Positions 1-6,064 are shown, counted from the first letter of the stretch. The stretch is 7,197 nt of DNA from Pseudomonas sp. UBA5782 (GCA_002418465.1 DIEE01000044.1:1-7197); one strand, 5' to 3'. Notes: generated from the letters alone by a model not told the origin. Program-made: numbers and translations.

Positions 1-776
1 AGGCGGTACGCACGGATCCTGACAACATCCAGGTTCCCAGCGAGTGGGGTCAGGGCCGCGCCGGTTTCGGCGGGGTGGCGGCGGCGCTGGTGTACCAGGC
101 GATGCGGGCGAAGGTGCCGGAGGGCCGGCCGTTGCGCTCGCTGGCGGTGACCTTCGTCGGCCCGCTGGCCTGCGAGAAGCCGGTGCGCTTCGAGGCAGAG
201 GTGCTGCGCGAGGGCAAGGCGGTCAGCCAGGTGCTCGGCCGCGCCGTGCAGGACGGTCAGGTGGTCACCCTGGTGCAGGGCAGCTTCGGTGCTTCCCGCG
301 AATCCGCGGTGACTGTCCAGGCGCTGCCGGCGCCGGCGATGAAGCCGGTGGAGGAGTGCCAGGAGTTGCCTTACGTGAAGGGCATCACTCCTGAATTCAC
401 CCGTCACCTGGCGATGCGCTGGGGCCTCGGCGGCTTGCCGTTCAGCAACAACACCTCGCGGGAAATGGGGGGCTGGGTGCGTTTGCGCGGCGAGGTCGAG
501 GAGCTGCCGGTGAACGAGGCGCATCTGCTGGCGCTGGTCGATGCCTGGCCGCCGGCGCCGCTTTCCCACCTGCGCGGCCCGGCGCCGGGGAGCACGCTGA
601 CCTGGACCATCGAGCTCGTCCAGCCCGTACCTAAGCTGACCACCCACCAGTGGTGCCTGTACCGGGCGGAAATCGAACATGCCCGCGATGGCTACGGGCA
701 TGTCGCCGCCGCGCTGTGGACGCCTTCCGGCGAACTGGTCGCGCTGAGCCGCCAGACCGTCACCGTCTTCGGCTGA
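1..776 (+). CDS. Acyl-CoA thioesterase, TesB-like double-hotdog family (5' partial)
   Basis: The reading frame is open from base 3, so the gene enters from outside the window. The first in-window residues (AVRTDPDNIQVPSEWGQGRA) continue into FGGVAAAL, the usual N-terminal hotdog signature of this family. The GTG at 75 is therefore internal and not the start. About 258 residues are present and probably only a few codons are missing. The second hotdog holds an Asp in LVDAWPPA (codon 540), a Thr in LTWTIEL and a Gln in LSRQTVTVF at the end. These match in position the Asp/Thr/Gln active site known from E. coli TesB. The expected reaction is cytosolic hydrolysis of acyl-CoA to free fatty acid and CoA; chain-length preference cannot be read from the sequence. 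The stop abuts the stop of the convergent neighbour. Family assignment is firm, substrate is unknown. Confidence 0.88.
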   Translation, partial: AVRTDPDNIQVPSEWGQGRAGFGGVAAALVYQAMRAKVPEGRPLRSLAVTFVGPLACEKPVRFEAEVLREGKAVSQVLGRAVQDGQVVTLVQGSFGASRESAVTVQALPAPAMKPVEECQELPYVKGITPEFTRHLAMRWGLGGLPFSNNTSREMGGWVRLRGEVEELPVNEAHLLALVDAWPPAPLSHLRGPAPGSTLTWTIELVQPVPKLTTHQWCLYRAEIEHARDGYGHVAAALWTPSGELVALSRQTVTVFG

Positions 777-1124
777 TCAGCCTCGACGACGCCTCCAGGC
801 ACGCCACCAGGCGCCGCTCAGGATGAACCGCGGGAAGGTGACGAACTGCTCCAGCAGCAGCTCCTGCAGGCATTCCTGATCGGTGGCGGCTTCCTGTTCT
901 TCGAGTTTGTGTCCCTGCCGCTGCAGTGTCAGCGCGGCGACCAGACCGATCGCGCCCAGTACCACCGGCAGCAGGCTCGAGCCCAGTAGCCCGCCGAGCA
1001 CCAGCAGGCTGGCGACGATGAACAGCGGCACGGCAATCAGGTGCAGTAGCAGGTTGGTCGGGTGGCGGTGAGTGGCAGCGTAGTCCGCTGTCGCGCGGGA
1101 GGGGTGTTGCAGGCGCAGGCCCAT
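777..1124 (-). CDS. Mpo1-like (DUF962) small membrane protein
   Basis: A 115-residue protein. It has an N-terminal His-rich motif (H19, H21, N24, H28, then AVPL), two hydrophobic segments at about residues 26-47 and 49-66, and a second motif QGHKLEE with H72 and E75-E76, ending in a very basic tail (RAWRRRRG). This His/Asn/His plus GHxxxE layout is the signature of the Mpo1/DUF962 family. The yeast member Mpo1 is an iron-dependent dioxygenase in alpha-oxidation of 2-hydroxy fatty acids. Whether bacterial members do the same is inference. I chose the ATG at 1124 over the one at 1133 because a GAGGA motif lies 9 nt upstream of 1124 but directly touches 1133. The gene lies downstream of the MCP gene on the same strand, separated by a hairpin, so it probably has its own promoter, though I saw no clear one. 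It converges on the thioesterase gene. Confidence 0.8.
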   Translation of the reverse strand: MGLRLQHPSRATADYAATHRHPTNLLLHLIAVPLFIVASLLVLGGLLGSSLLPVVLGAIGLVAALTLQRQGHKLEEQEAATDQECLQELLLEQFVTFPRFILSGAWWRAWRRRRG

Positions 1125-1133
1125 GTTCGGCAT

Positions 1134-1138
1134 TCCTC
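1134..1138 (-). promoter_or_regulatory. Ribosome binding site that decides the Mpo1-like start
   Basis: GAGGA on the - strand. It sits 9 nt from the ATG at 1122-1124 but 0 nt from the alternative ATG at 1131-1133, so it supports the downstream start. Confidence 0.6.
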
Positions 1139-1190
1139 GTGGAGATGGCGAAAGTCTAAGGCGGGGATGGCAGGGGCGGCGAATGAGGAC

Positions 1191-1211
1191 TGCCTATGGG
1201 GGCCATAGGCA
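1191..1211. terminator. Perfect 9-bp hairpin after the MCP gene
   Basis: TGCCTATGG and CCATAGGCA form a perfect 9-bp inverted repeat around a GGG loop (CCC on the other strand). It starts 16 nt past the MCP stop on the - strand and lies before the Mpo1-like gene. There is no T-run on either side, so it is not a textbook intrinsic terminator. It may be a weak terminator, a 3'-end-protecting stem or a protein-binding palindrome. Confidence 0.5.
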
Positions 1212-1226
1212 ATCCTGCGGGGAAGG

Positions 1227-2705
1227 TCAGAGCTTGAGCTGGCGAATCGCGCGGCTCAGCTCGCCGGCCAGCGAGGCGATCTCGCTGCTGGTGGCGGCGG
1301 ACGACACGGTCTGCTGCACGGTCTGCTCGGTGACGTCGCGGATACCGACCACCGAGCGGGTCATTTCCTCGGCGACCTGGCTCTGCTGCTCGGCGGCGAC
1401 GGCGATCTGCGTGTTGCTGTCACGCATCTGCGCAACGGCCTGGGTGATGGCCTCAAGCGCTTCGCCGGCCTCGTTGGCCAGCTTCACGCAGTCGTCGGCC
1501 TTGAGCGAGCTTTCCTGCATGAATTCCACGGCGTCGCGGGTGCCCGATTGCAGCGCGGTGATCATGTTGGTGATCTCGTCGGTGGAGTCCTGCACGCGCT
1601 TGGCCAGGTTGCGCACCTCGTCGGCGACCACGGCGAAGCCGCGGCCCATCTCGCCGGCGCGTGCGGCTTCGATGGCGGCGTTGAGGGCGAGCAGGTTGGT
1701 CTGTTCGGCGATGCCGTGAATCACGCTGACCACGCTGCTGATCTTCTGACTGTCGGCGGCCAGCTGCTGGATCATGTCGGCGGTCTGCTGGACGCCGGTG
1801 GACAGCCCGGAAATCGACTGCTTTACCCGGCCGACGACGTTCTGCCCGGCACCGGCCAGCTGGTCGGCGGAGCGCGACTGGTCGCGCGTGTCGGCGGTGT
1901 GCTGGGCGATGTGATGGACGGTGGCGGACATCTCGTTGATCGCAGTGGCGGCCTGGTCGGTCTCGCTCTGCTGACCGAGCATGCCCTGGCGCACTTCGCT
2001 CATGCTGGTGGCCAGGCTGCCGGCGCCTTCATCGAGGCGCGAGGCGGCCTGGGCGACGGTGCTGACCACGCGCTGATAGCCGGCCTGCATGGCGTTGAAG
2101 GCGCTGGCCATGCGGCCGACCTCGTCCTTGCCTTCGAGCGGTACGCGGGCGGAGAGGTCGCCGCTGCTTTCGACGTGGAGCATCACGTCCTTGAGCATGT
2201 TCAGGTGGCTGAGCAGGAAGCGGATGAGCAGTTGCGACGCCGCCAGCAACAGCAGCATCAGCACCGCCACGGCCACCGCGTATGCCGGTGCGCGGTCGAG
2301 GAAGACATCCAGCAGGCTCGGCGCGCGCGCCAGCAGCGCGACGCGGGCGCCGTTCAGGTCGAGCACCTGGGCGCCGATCAGCGGTTCGCTGCCGAACAGC
2401 GCGTCATGCGGCAGCTCGACCCAGCCGGTTGCGCGGGTCAGTTCGATACCGAGGTTGTTCTCCAGTCGCGGCGGGGTGTCCTTGCTGAAACTCAGCAGAC
2501 CGGGAAGGCTGGGCAGCGCTTGTTGTGCCGGCCAGCTGGCGATGATCTGTGCCTGTTCCTGCGCATGCCGTTGCGCATCGGCGCTGCGGCCACCCTGTTC
2601 CAGATGCATGGCGTAGAGCACGACCAGCAACGTGGTCAGGAAAGACACCGCATTGAGCGCCCAGAATTTGTACTTCAGAGAAAGGTCGCGAATCCAGACA
2701 CCCAT
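1227..2705 (-). CDS. Methyl-accepting chemotaxis protein (MCP)
   Basis: A 492-residue inner-membrane chemoreceptor that would control CheA through CheW. Order of parts: TM1 at about 13-33; a short periplasmic region at about 34-140; TM2 at about 141-163; HAMP at about 164-215, including DEVGRMASAFNAM; then a long cytoplasmic signalling coiled coil. The hairpin tip is canonical: IAEQTNLLALNAAIEAARA, then GRGFAVVADEVRNLA, about residues 332-368. There is no C-terminal xWxxF pentapeptide for CheR/CheB tethering. The periplasmic region is only about 105 residues and I do not recognise it as a known ligand-binding domain, so the stimulus is unknown. The start is supported by AGAAGAAG upstream of the ATG. 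The gene lies 140 bp downstream of tatD on the same strand and has its own sigma-54-type promoter match. The family call is certain. Confidence 0.96.
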   Translation of the reverse strand: MGVWIRDLSLKYKFWALNAVSFLTTLLVVLYAMHLEQGGRSADAQRHAQEQAQIIASWPAQQALPSLPGLLSFSKDTPPRLENNLGIELTRATGWVELPHDALFGSEPLIGAQVLDLNGARVALLARAPSLLDVFLDRAPAYAVAVAVLMLLLLAASQLLIRFLLSHLNMLKDVMLHVESSGDLSARVPLEGKDEVGRMASAFNAMQAGYQRVVSTVAQAASRLDEGAGSLATSMSEVRQGMLGQQSETDQAATAINEMSATVHHIAQHTADTRDQSRSADQLAGAGQNVVGRVKQSISGLSTGVQQTADMIQQLAADSQKISSVVSVIHGIAEQTNLLALNAAIEAARAGEMGRGFAVVADEVRNLAKRVQDSTDEITNMITALQSGTRDAVEFMQESSLKADDCVKLANEAGEALEAITQAVAQMRDSNTQIAVAAEQQSQVAEEMTRSVVGIRDVTEQTVQQTVSSAATSSEIASLAGELSRAIRQLKL

Positions 2706-2721
2706 AGCGTTCTTCTTCTAT

Positions 2722-2737
2722 CAAACGGATCGGTTTG
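2722..2737. promoter_or_regulatory. 16-bp near-palindrome in the MCP leader
   Basis: CAAACGGATCGGTTTG is palindromic at 14 of 16 positions, with arms CAAAC and GTTTG and a central GATC. It ends 17 nt before the MCP start codon and covers the transcription start predicted for the sigma-54-type promoter (about 2731). It could be a repressor operator or a leader stem-loop. The binding protein is unknown. Confidence 0.4.
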
Positions 2738-2740
2738 CCA

Positions 2741-2757
2741 ATGCCACTACTGTGCCA
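2741..2757 (-). promoter_or_regulatory. Sigma-54 (RpoN) promoter candidate for the MCP gene
   Basis: The - strand reads TGGCAC-AGTAG-TGGCAT. The sigma-54 consensus is TGGCAC-N5-TTGCA/T. The essential GG (-24) and GC (-12) are present with exactly 10 nt between them. The one core deviation is TGGC in place of TTGC. A start about 12 nt downstream falls near 2731 and gives a leader of roughly 26 nt carrying the ribosome site. Transcription would then need an unidentified enhancer-binding activator. Confidence 0.55.
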
Positions 2758-2845
2758 TCGAGATTTCATTAGCGTGCTGATGATGGTCAAGTGTCGCACC
2801 ATGTTAACGGCGCCGCGGCGCAAGGCTTGAGGATAGGTGACAGAT

Positions 2846-3682
2846 TTATCTCACTGGTTGCGGCAGCCCGAAAAACGCGCGGGCGCAGGCGCTGCTGTGC
2901 TGGCTCAGCGCGGTGACGGATTCCTCGCGGTGGCGTGCCACCTCGGCGAGCACTTCGCCAAGATAGCTCGGCTCGTTGCGGTTGCTCTTCGGTTTCGGTC
3001 GCAGGCTGCGTGGCAGCAGGTACGGCGCGTCGCTTTCCAGCATCAGCCGGCCGCGCGGAATCTCGCGCACCAGCGGTTGCAGATGCAGGCCACGGCGCTC
3101 GTCGCAAATCCAGCCGGTGATGCCGATGTGCAGGTCGAGATCCAGATAGCCGAACAGCGCGCGTTTTTCGCCGGTGAAGCAGTGCACCACGGCGGCAGGC
3201 AGGCGGTCGCGATAGTCGCGGAGGATTTCCAGCAGGCGCTGGCTGGCGTCGCGCTCGTGGAGGAATACCGGCATGTTCAGTTCCACCGCCAGGGCGAGCT
3301 GTTCTTCCAGCGCCTTCTCCTGCTGCGGGCGCGGTGAGAAATCGCGGTTGAAATCCAGCCCGCATTCGCCGACGGCGCGCACACGCGGATCGATAAGCAG
3401 AGCGCGCAACTGCTGGGCGCTATCGGCGGCCCACTGGCTGGCGTCATGCGGATGCACGCCGGCGGTGGAGAACAATCGCTGCGCTTCGTCGTCCAGCGTT
3501 TCGCAGAGCAGCAGGGCCTTTTCGCTCTCTTCGATGCTGGTGCCGGTCAGCACCAGTTGGCTGACGCCGGCAGCGTAGGCGCGTTGCAGCACCGCCTCGG
3601 CGTCGCTGGCGAAGCTGGGGTGGGTCAGATTGATACCGATGTCGATCAGCTCGATGGCGTTTGTCTCAGGATCTTTACTCAT
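2846..3682 (-). CDS. tatD: TatD family metal-dependent DNase
   Basis: A 278-residue TIM-barrel metallohydrolase of the amidohydrolase superfamily. E. coli TatD is a cytoplasmic 3'-5' DNA/RNA exonuclease linked to repair of oxidative damage; it is not needed for Tat export despite its name. The expected landmarks are present: IDIGINLTH near the N-terminus, STAGVHPHDASQW, then GECGLDFNR with E106, H142 in VFLHERDA, H167 in VVHCFTG, GITGWICDERRG, and D218 in ESDAPYLLPR. The 36/25/51 spacing of these metal ligands matches E. coli TatD closely, and NEPSYL follows as usual. These details favour TatD proper over the YcfH and YjjV paralogues. The protein has about 12 more N-terminal residues than E. 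coli TatD. The ATG at 3682 has only a weak GAAG ribosome site. The gene is divergent from the mltF-like gene and lies upstream of the MCP gene, with which it may be partly co-transcribed. Confidence 0.93.
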   Translation of the reverse strand: MSKDPETNAIELIDIGINLTHPSFASDAEAVLQRAYAAGVSQLVLTGTSIEESEKALLLCETLDDEAQRLFSTAGVHPHDASQWAADSAQQLRALLIDPRVRAVGECGLDFNRDFSPRPQQEKALEEQLALAVELNMPVFLHERDASQRLLEILRDYRDRLPAAVVHCFTGEKRALFGYLDLDLHIGITGWICDERRGLHLQPLVREIPRGRLMLESDAPYLLPRSLRPKPKSNRNEPSYLGEVLAEVARHREESVTALSQHSSACARAFFGLPQPVR

Positions 3683-3710
3683 TGGTTATCTTCAATTAAA
3701 TCAATGTAAT
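3682..3710 (+). promoter_or_regulatory. Weak sigma-70 promoter candidate for the mltF-like gene
   Basis: TTGGTT, a 17-nt spacer, then TGTAAT (five of six matches to TATAAT) in the AT-rich tract between the divergent genes. The -35 box is poor, and the implied leader to the ATG at 3866 is long, about 150 nt. Low confidence. Confidence 0.28.
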
Positions 3711-3713
3711 AAG

Positions 3714-3742
3714 AATGCTATTTGATGTGACTTGTCGGGTCA
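3714..3742 (-). promoter_or_regulatory. Weak sigma-70 promoter candidate for tatD
   Basis: On the - strand CTGACC, a 17-nt spacer, then TAGCAT, each box with four of six consensus matches. The predicted start lies roughly 25 nt before the tatD ATG, a sensible leader length. It overlaps the candidate promoter on the other strand, so transcription of the two divergent genes could interfere. Confidence 0.28.
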
Positions 3743-3855
3743 GGCTGGCGCCGTCGCGCAGCCTGTGACACTCTCGGCGATCGATTCGGCAGCCGGTGTT
3801 GCCGACAGTCTCTCATTCCTGGACGGCTGGAGCGCTTGCGTGCAGGCGCTCGGCC

Positions 3856-3860
3856 GGGAG
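3856..3860 (+). promoter_or_regulatory. Ribosome binding site that decides the mltF-like start
   Basis: GGGAG lies 5 nt before the ATG at 3866. It supports that start over the in-frame upstream codon at 3836, which would put ten charged or polar residues before the signal peptide. Confidence 0.6.
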
Positions 3861-3865
3861 ATCCG

Positions 3866-5281
3866 ATGACGCGAGCGCTGCTCCTGCTCCTCAGCCTGCT
3901 GGCCCTTGCGCCGCTGCCCGCAGCGGCGCGCCTGGCTGGCCAGGCGGAGAACTGGCAGCAGCCGAGCGACGTGCGCGACCTCGCCGACATTCGCCGCAGC
4001 GGTGTGCTGCGGGTGTTGGTGAATCAGAGCCGGAACACCTCCGGCGAGGTCGCCGGGCAGTCCATAGGCGTCGAATACAATCGCCTGCGCGCCTTCGAGC
4101 AATACCTCAATCGTAACGCCCGTGACGGCAAGACGCTCAGCCTTAAGCTGATTCCGCGCGCCAAGGACCAACTGCTCGGCGCCCTGCAGCGCGGCGAGGG
4201 CGATCTGGTAGTGCCGGGCGAACTGATCGGTCTGCGCAACGAACGCGGCATCAGCGCCAGCGCGGCGGTGATCGACAAGGTGCCGCTGGTGCTGGTCGCG
4301 CGGCAGGGCAACCGGCGCTATCAGCGCATCGATCAACTGGCCGGGCGCACCGTGGTATTGCCGGCTGGCAGCGCTGCCGGCGAGGCACTGGGCAAGCTCA
4401 ATCAGGAACTGGCGAAGCGCAGGCAGAAGCCGATCCTGATCGAGTGGGTCGACCCGTCGCTGGCAGTCGAGGACGTGCTGGAAATGGTCCAGGCCGGCAT
4501 CTATCCGCTCACCGTGGTCGAGCAGCCGATCGCCGAGCGCTGGGCCAAGGTGCTGCCGAAACTGCGTGTAGACCGTAACCTGGTGTTCGGCGACGTGGGC
4601 CAGGTCAGCTGGTTCGCCAGCCACGAGGCGCCGATGCTGCGCGCCAGCATCGATCGTTTCCTGCAGGACTATCGCGCGCCGTCGAACGCCGATGCCGCCT
4701 TCCAGCGCGTCTACCGGCGTCTCTATCAGGTGCACGATCCGCTGGCGCGCAGCGAGCGTCAGCGTCTGGAAAAGGTCCGCCCTGTGCTGCAGCGCTACGC
4801 CGACCAGCATGAGTTCGACTGGCTCAACCTCGCCGCACTGGCGTTCAAGGAGTCGACGCTGAACCCGGCGGCGCGTGGCGCCAGTGGGGCGGTTGGGCTG
4901 ATGCAGATTACCCCGGAGGCAGCGCGTACCGTGGGTGTCGGTAATATCCAGGCGCTGGACAACAACGTGCAGGCTGGCGCGAAGTACCTGGCGATGCTGC
5001 GCCGCCAGTACTTCAACAGTGCTCGACTCGACGAACGCGAGCGCATGGCCTTCGTGCTCGCCGCCTACAACCTTGGCCCGCAACGGGTCCAGGGACTGCG
5101 TGCGGAAGCCAAGCGCCGCGGGCTCAACCCCAACCAGTGGTTCTTCCAGGTGGAGCGGGTGGCGGCCGAGCAGATGGGCATGGGCGTGGTCAGCTACGTC
5201 AACGCGGTGAACAAGTACTTCCTCGCCTACCAGCGTGAGCGCGAACAGCTGGAACCGCAGCGCACCGCCAGCACCAACTGA
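3866..5281 (+). CDS. mltF: MltF-type membrane-bound lytic murein transglycosylase
   Basis: A 471-residue exported enzyme that would cleave the MurNAc-GlcNAc bond of peptidoglycan, forming 1,6-anhydroMurNAc ends, in the periplasm. A Sec-type signal peptide (MTRALLLLLSLLALAPLPAA, no lipobox Cys) is followed by a periplasmic solute-binding-type (SBP_bac_3) domain at about 38-270, which is regulatory in MltF. A Slt-type lysozyme-like domain follows at about 310-455. The catalytic Glu is E329 in AFKESTLNP, followed by GLMQITP (344-350), AYNLGP (400-405) and YVNAVNKYF (444-452). P. aeruginosa has two MltF enzymes; from memory and gene order this resembles the second one (often called MltF2), but I cannot confirm that by alignment. 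It is divergent from tatD and converges on the foldase-like ORF with an 8-nt gap. The domain architecture is firm; the choice of paralogue is less so. Confidence 0.9.
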   Translation: MTRALLLLLSLLALAPLPAAARLAGQAENWQQPSDVRDLADIRRSGVLRVLVNQSRNTSGEVAGQSIGVEYNRLRAFEQYLNRNARDGKTLSLKLIPRAKDQLLGALQRGEGDLVVPGELIGLRNERGISASAAVIDKVPLVLVARQGNRRYQRIDQLAGRTVVLPAGSAAGEALGKLNQELAKRRQKPILIEWVDPSLAVEDVLEMVQAGIYPLTVVEQPIAERWAKVLPKLRVDRNLVFGDVGQVSWFASHEAPMLRASIDRFLQDYRAPSNADAAFQRVYRRLYQVHDPLARSERQRLEKVRPVLQRYADQHEFDWLNLAALAFKESTLNPAARGASGAVGLMQITPEAARTVGVGNIQALDNNVQAGAKYLAMLRRQYFNSARLDERERMAFVLAAYNLGPQRVQGLRAEAKRRGLNPNQWFFQVERVAAEQMGMGVVSYVNAVNKYFLAYQREREQLEPQRTASTN

Positions 5282-5289
5282 TTCGCGAC

Positions 5290-5709
5290 TCAGCGATTGC
5301 CGCCGCTGCGCGCCCAGGCGAGTTGCTCGGCGTCTTCCAGCCAGGGTATTTCCTCGGCGGCGAAGGAGGCCTCGGCCAGCCGGCGAATCGCCACCGCACG
5401 TGCGCCCGGATCGAGTTGCTCGTTCAGTTCGATCCGTGCCCTGGCCTTGCGGAATGCCTGCAGGCGGTGCTCCCAGCGCTGGGTGCGTTCCAGCTCGGCG
5501 CGATGTTCCGCATGGGTCAACGCCCGCCCGGACTGCTGCAGCGGCGTGGAGTGCAGCGCGGCGGCCATGCACACCACGATCAGTGGCAGCAGCGGCAACA
5601 GGCGCCGGTTGGCGGTTGGCGAGGCGCTGGTTTTCGCATCCGTTCGATAGTCATGCTGCTCCGGCGAAGCGACGGACAGGTGCTTCTTCATGGCTGGCGA
5701 CCGGTTCAA
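5290..5709 (-). CDS. Small membrane-anchored protein resembling the C-terminus of lipase foldase (Lif/LipH); core missing
   Basis: A 139-codon ORF. It has a polar N-terminus, one hydrophobic segment at about residues 37-52 preceded by NRR, and a charged helical region at about 63-134. That helical region (WEHRLQAFRKARARIE, N..L, R..AI.RLAEASF..EE, L..AEQL) closely recalls the last 60-70 residues of the P. aeruginosa lipase chaperone LipH as I remember it. Full-length Lif proteins are about 340 residues, with an N-terminal anchor and a periplasmic foldase body carrying the RxxFDYxLSALGE motif. That body is absent here and no lipase gene is adjacent, so it is unlikely to fold a lipase. It reads as an internally deleted relic or a repurposed mini-protein. 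The TTG at 5709 has GGGGA 7 nt upstream. The ATG at 5691 (MKKHL) is an alternative with no visible ribosome site. Confidence 0.62.
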   Translation of the reverse strand: MNRSPAMKKHLSVASPEQHDYRTDAKTSASPTANRRLLPLLPLIVVCMAAALHSTPLQQSGRALTHAEHRAELERTQRWEHRLQAFRKARARIELNEQLDPGARAVAIRRLAEASFAAEEIPWLEDAEQLAWARSGGNR

Positions 5710-5946
5710 CGGCGCGTCCCCGTGGCGCGCCCACTGTCAAGACCTCGCAGGATGCGTGCCACCTCGCGTGTTTTTCACGGCGACGCCTCTATGGCGCGGC
5801 TGGCGACGGCATGGGCGAATGCTGGCCGGACGGTCGATTTCGCCGTGCACTGTTACGAGCTGGAACGTACGGCGCCACGCGCGTTGCGGCGTTACCGTGG
5901 TGGAAGCGGTGGTCGATGCGGTGGTGGCCGGCAGGTCGCCTGGCGG
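5710..5946. other. Gene-poor interval between divergent small genes
   Basis: This stretch lies upstream of both the foldase-like ORF and the small + strand gene. It is open in several frames because of its GC content, but I recognise no domain in any frame. In particular I see no lipase fragment and no missing foldase core. It holds the 12-bp tandem repeat and runs up to the promoter at 5947. It could be decayed coding DNA. Confidence 0.45.
5897..5932 (+). repeat. Imperfect 12-bp tandem repeat, three units
   Basis: The units are GTGGTGGAAGCG, GTGGTCGATGCG and GTGGTGGCCGGC. The first two differ at two positions; the third is degenerate in its second half. In one frame they would read VVEA-VVDA-VVAG, but no supported gene covers them. 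Confidence 0.5.
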
Positions 5947-5976
5947 TTGACAGTGGCGTGCACGCTTCTCTAGCAT
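5947..5976 (+). promoter_or_regulatory. Sigma-70 promoter for the small methyltransferase-like gene
   Basis: A perfect TTGACA (-35), an 18-nt spacer, then TAGCAT (-10, four of six). It points toward the + strand gene at 6111. Transcription would start near 5983, giving a leader of about 128 nt that contains the hairpin at 6065-6096. Confidence 0.5.
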
Positions 5977-6064
5977 TTCACCCCTGCGCCGATTTAGTCA
6001 GCTACTTGCGGGGCGCCAGGGGTCGAGAGACTTCGAAATACCGCTAAAGCGCTGGTTCGGTGAT

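Noticed and set aside
75..77. GTG as the start of the thioesterase gene
   Set aside because: The frame stays open to the window edge, and the upstream residues match the family's N-terminal region, so the true start lies outside the window.
1548..2780. A 410-codon open frame on the + strand across the MCP gene
   Set aside because: It mirrors the receptor on the other strand. The translation is a Gly/His/Ala/Val-rich shadow with no motif.
2810..2821. GCGCCGCGGCGC as a tatD terminator
   Set aside because: It is a short GC palindrome with a two-base loop and no U-run. Such palindromes arise easily in this base composition.
2787..3365. A 192-codon - strand frame overlapping tatD in another frame
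   Set aside because: It overlaps the well-supported tatD and has an Arg/Pro/Ala-rich translation without domains.
3836..3865. A start for the mltF-like gene ten codons further upstream
   Set aside because: It would put polar, charged residues before the signal peptide, while the ATG at 3866 has GGGAG at good spacing.
5291..5308. CAGCG/CGCTG inverted repeat as a terminator between the convergent mltF-like and foldase-like genes
   Set aside because: It is only a five-base stem with an eight-base loop, lies inside coding sequence and has no U-run.
3740..5572. A 610-codon open frame on the - strand across the mltF-like gene
   Set aside because: It is antisense to a clear two-domain transglycosylase. 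Its translation is low-complexity, rich in Arg, His and Gln, with no domain. Long antisense frames are expected in GC-rich coding DNA.
5710..5976. A remnant of the lipase gene or the missing foldase core upstream of the foldase-like ORF
   Set aside because: I read the - strand frames for lipase motifs (GxSxG) and for FDYxLSALGE and found neither.
5235..6047. A 270-codon + strand frame over the foldase-like ORF and the gap
   Set aside because: The translation is Arg/Pro/Ala-rich with no recognisable domain. It starts inside the mltF-like gene and lacks a ribosome site.
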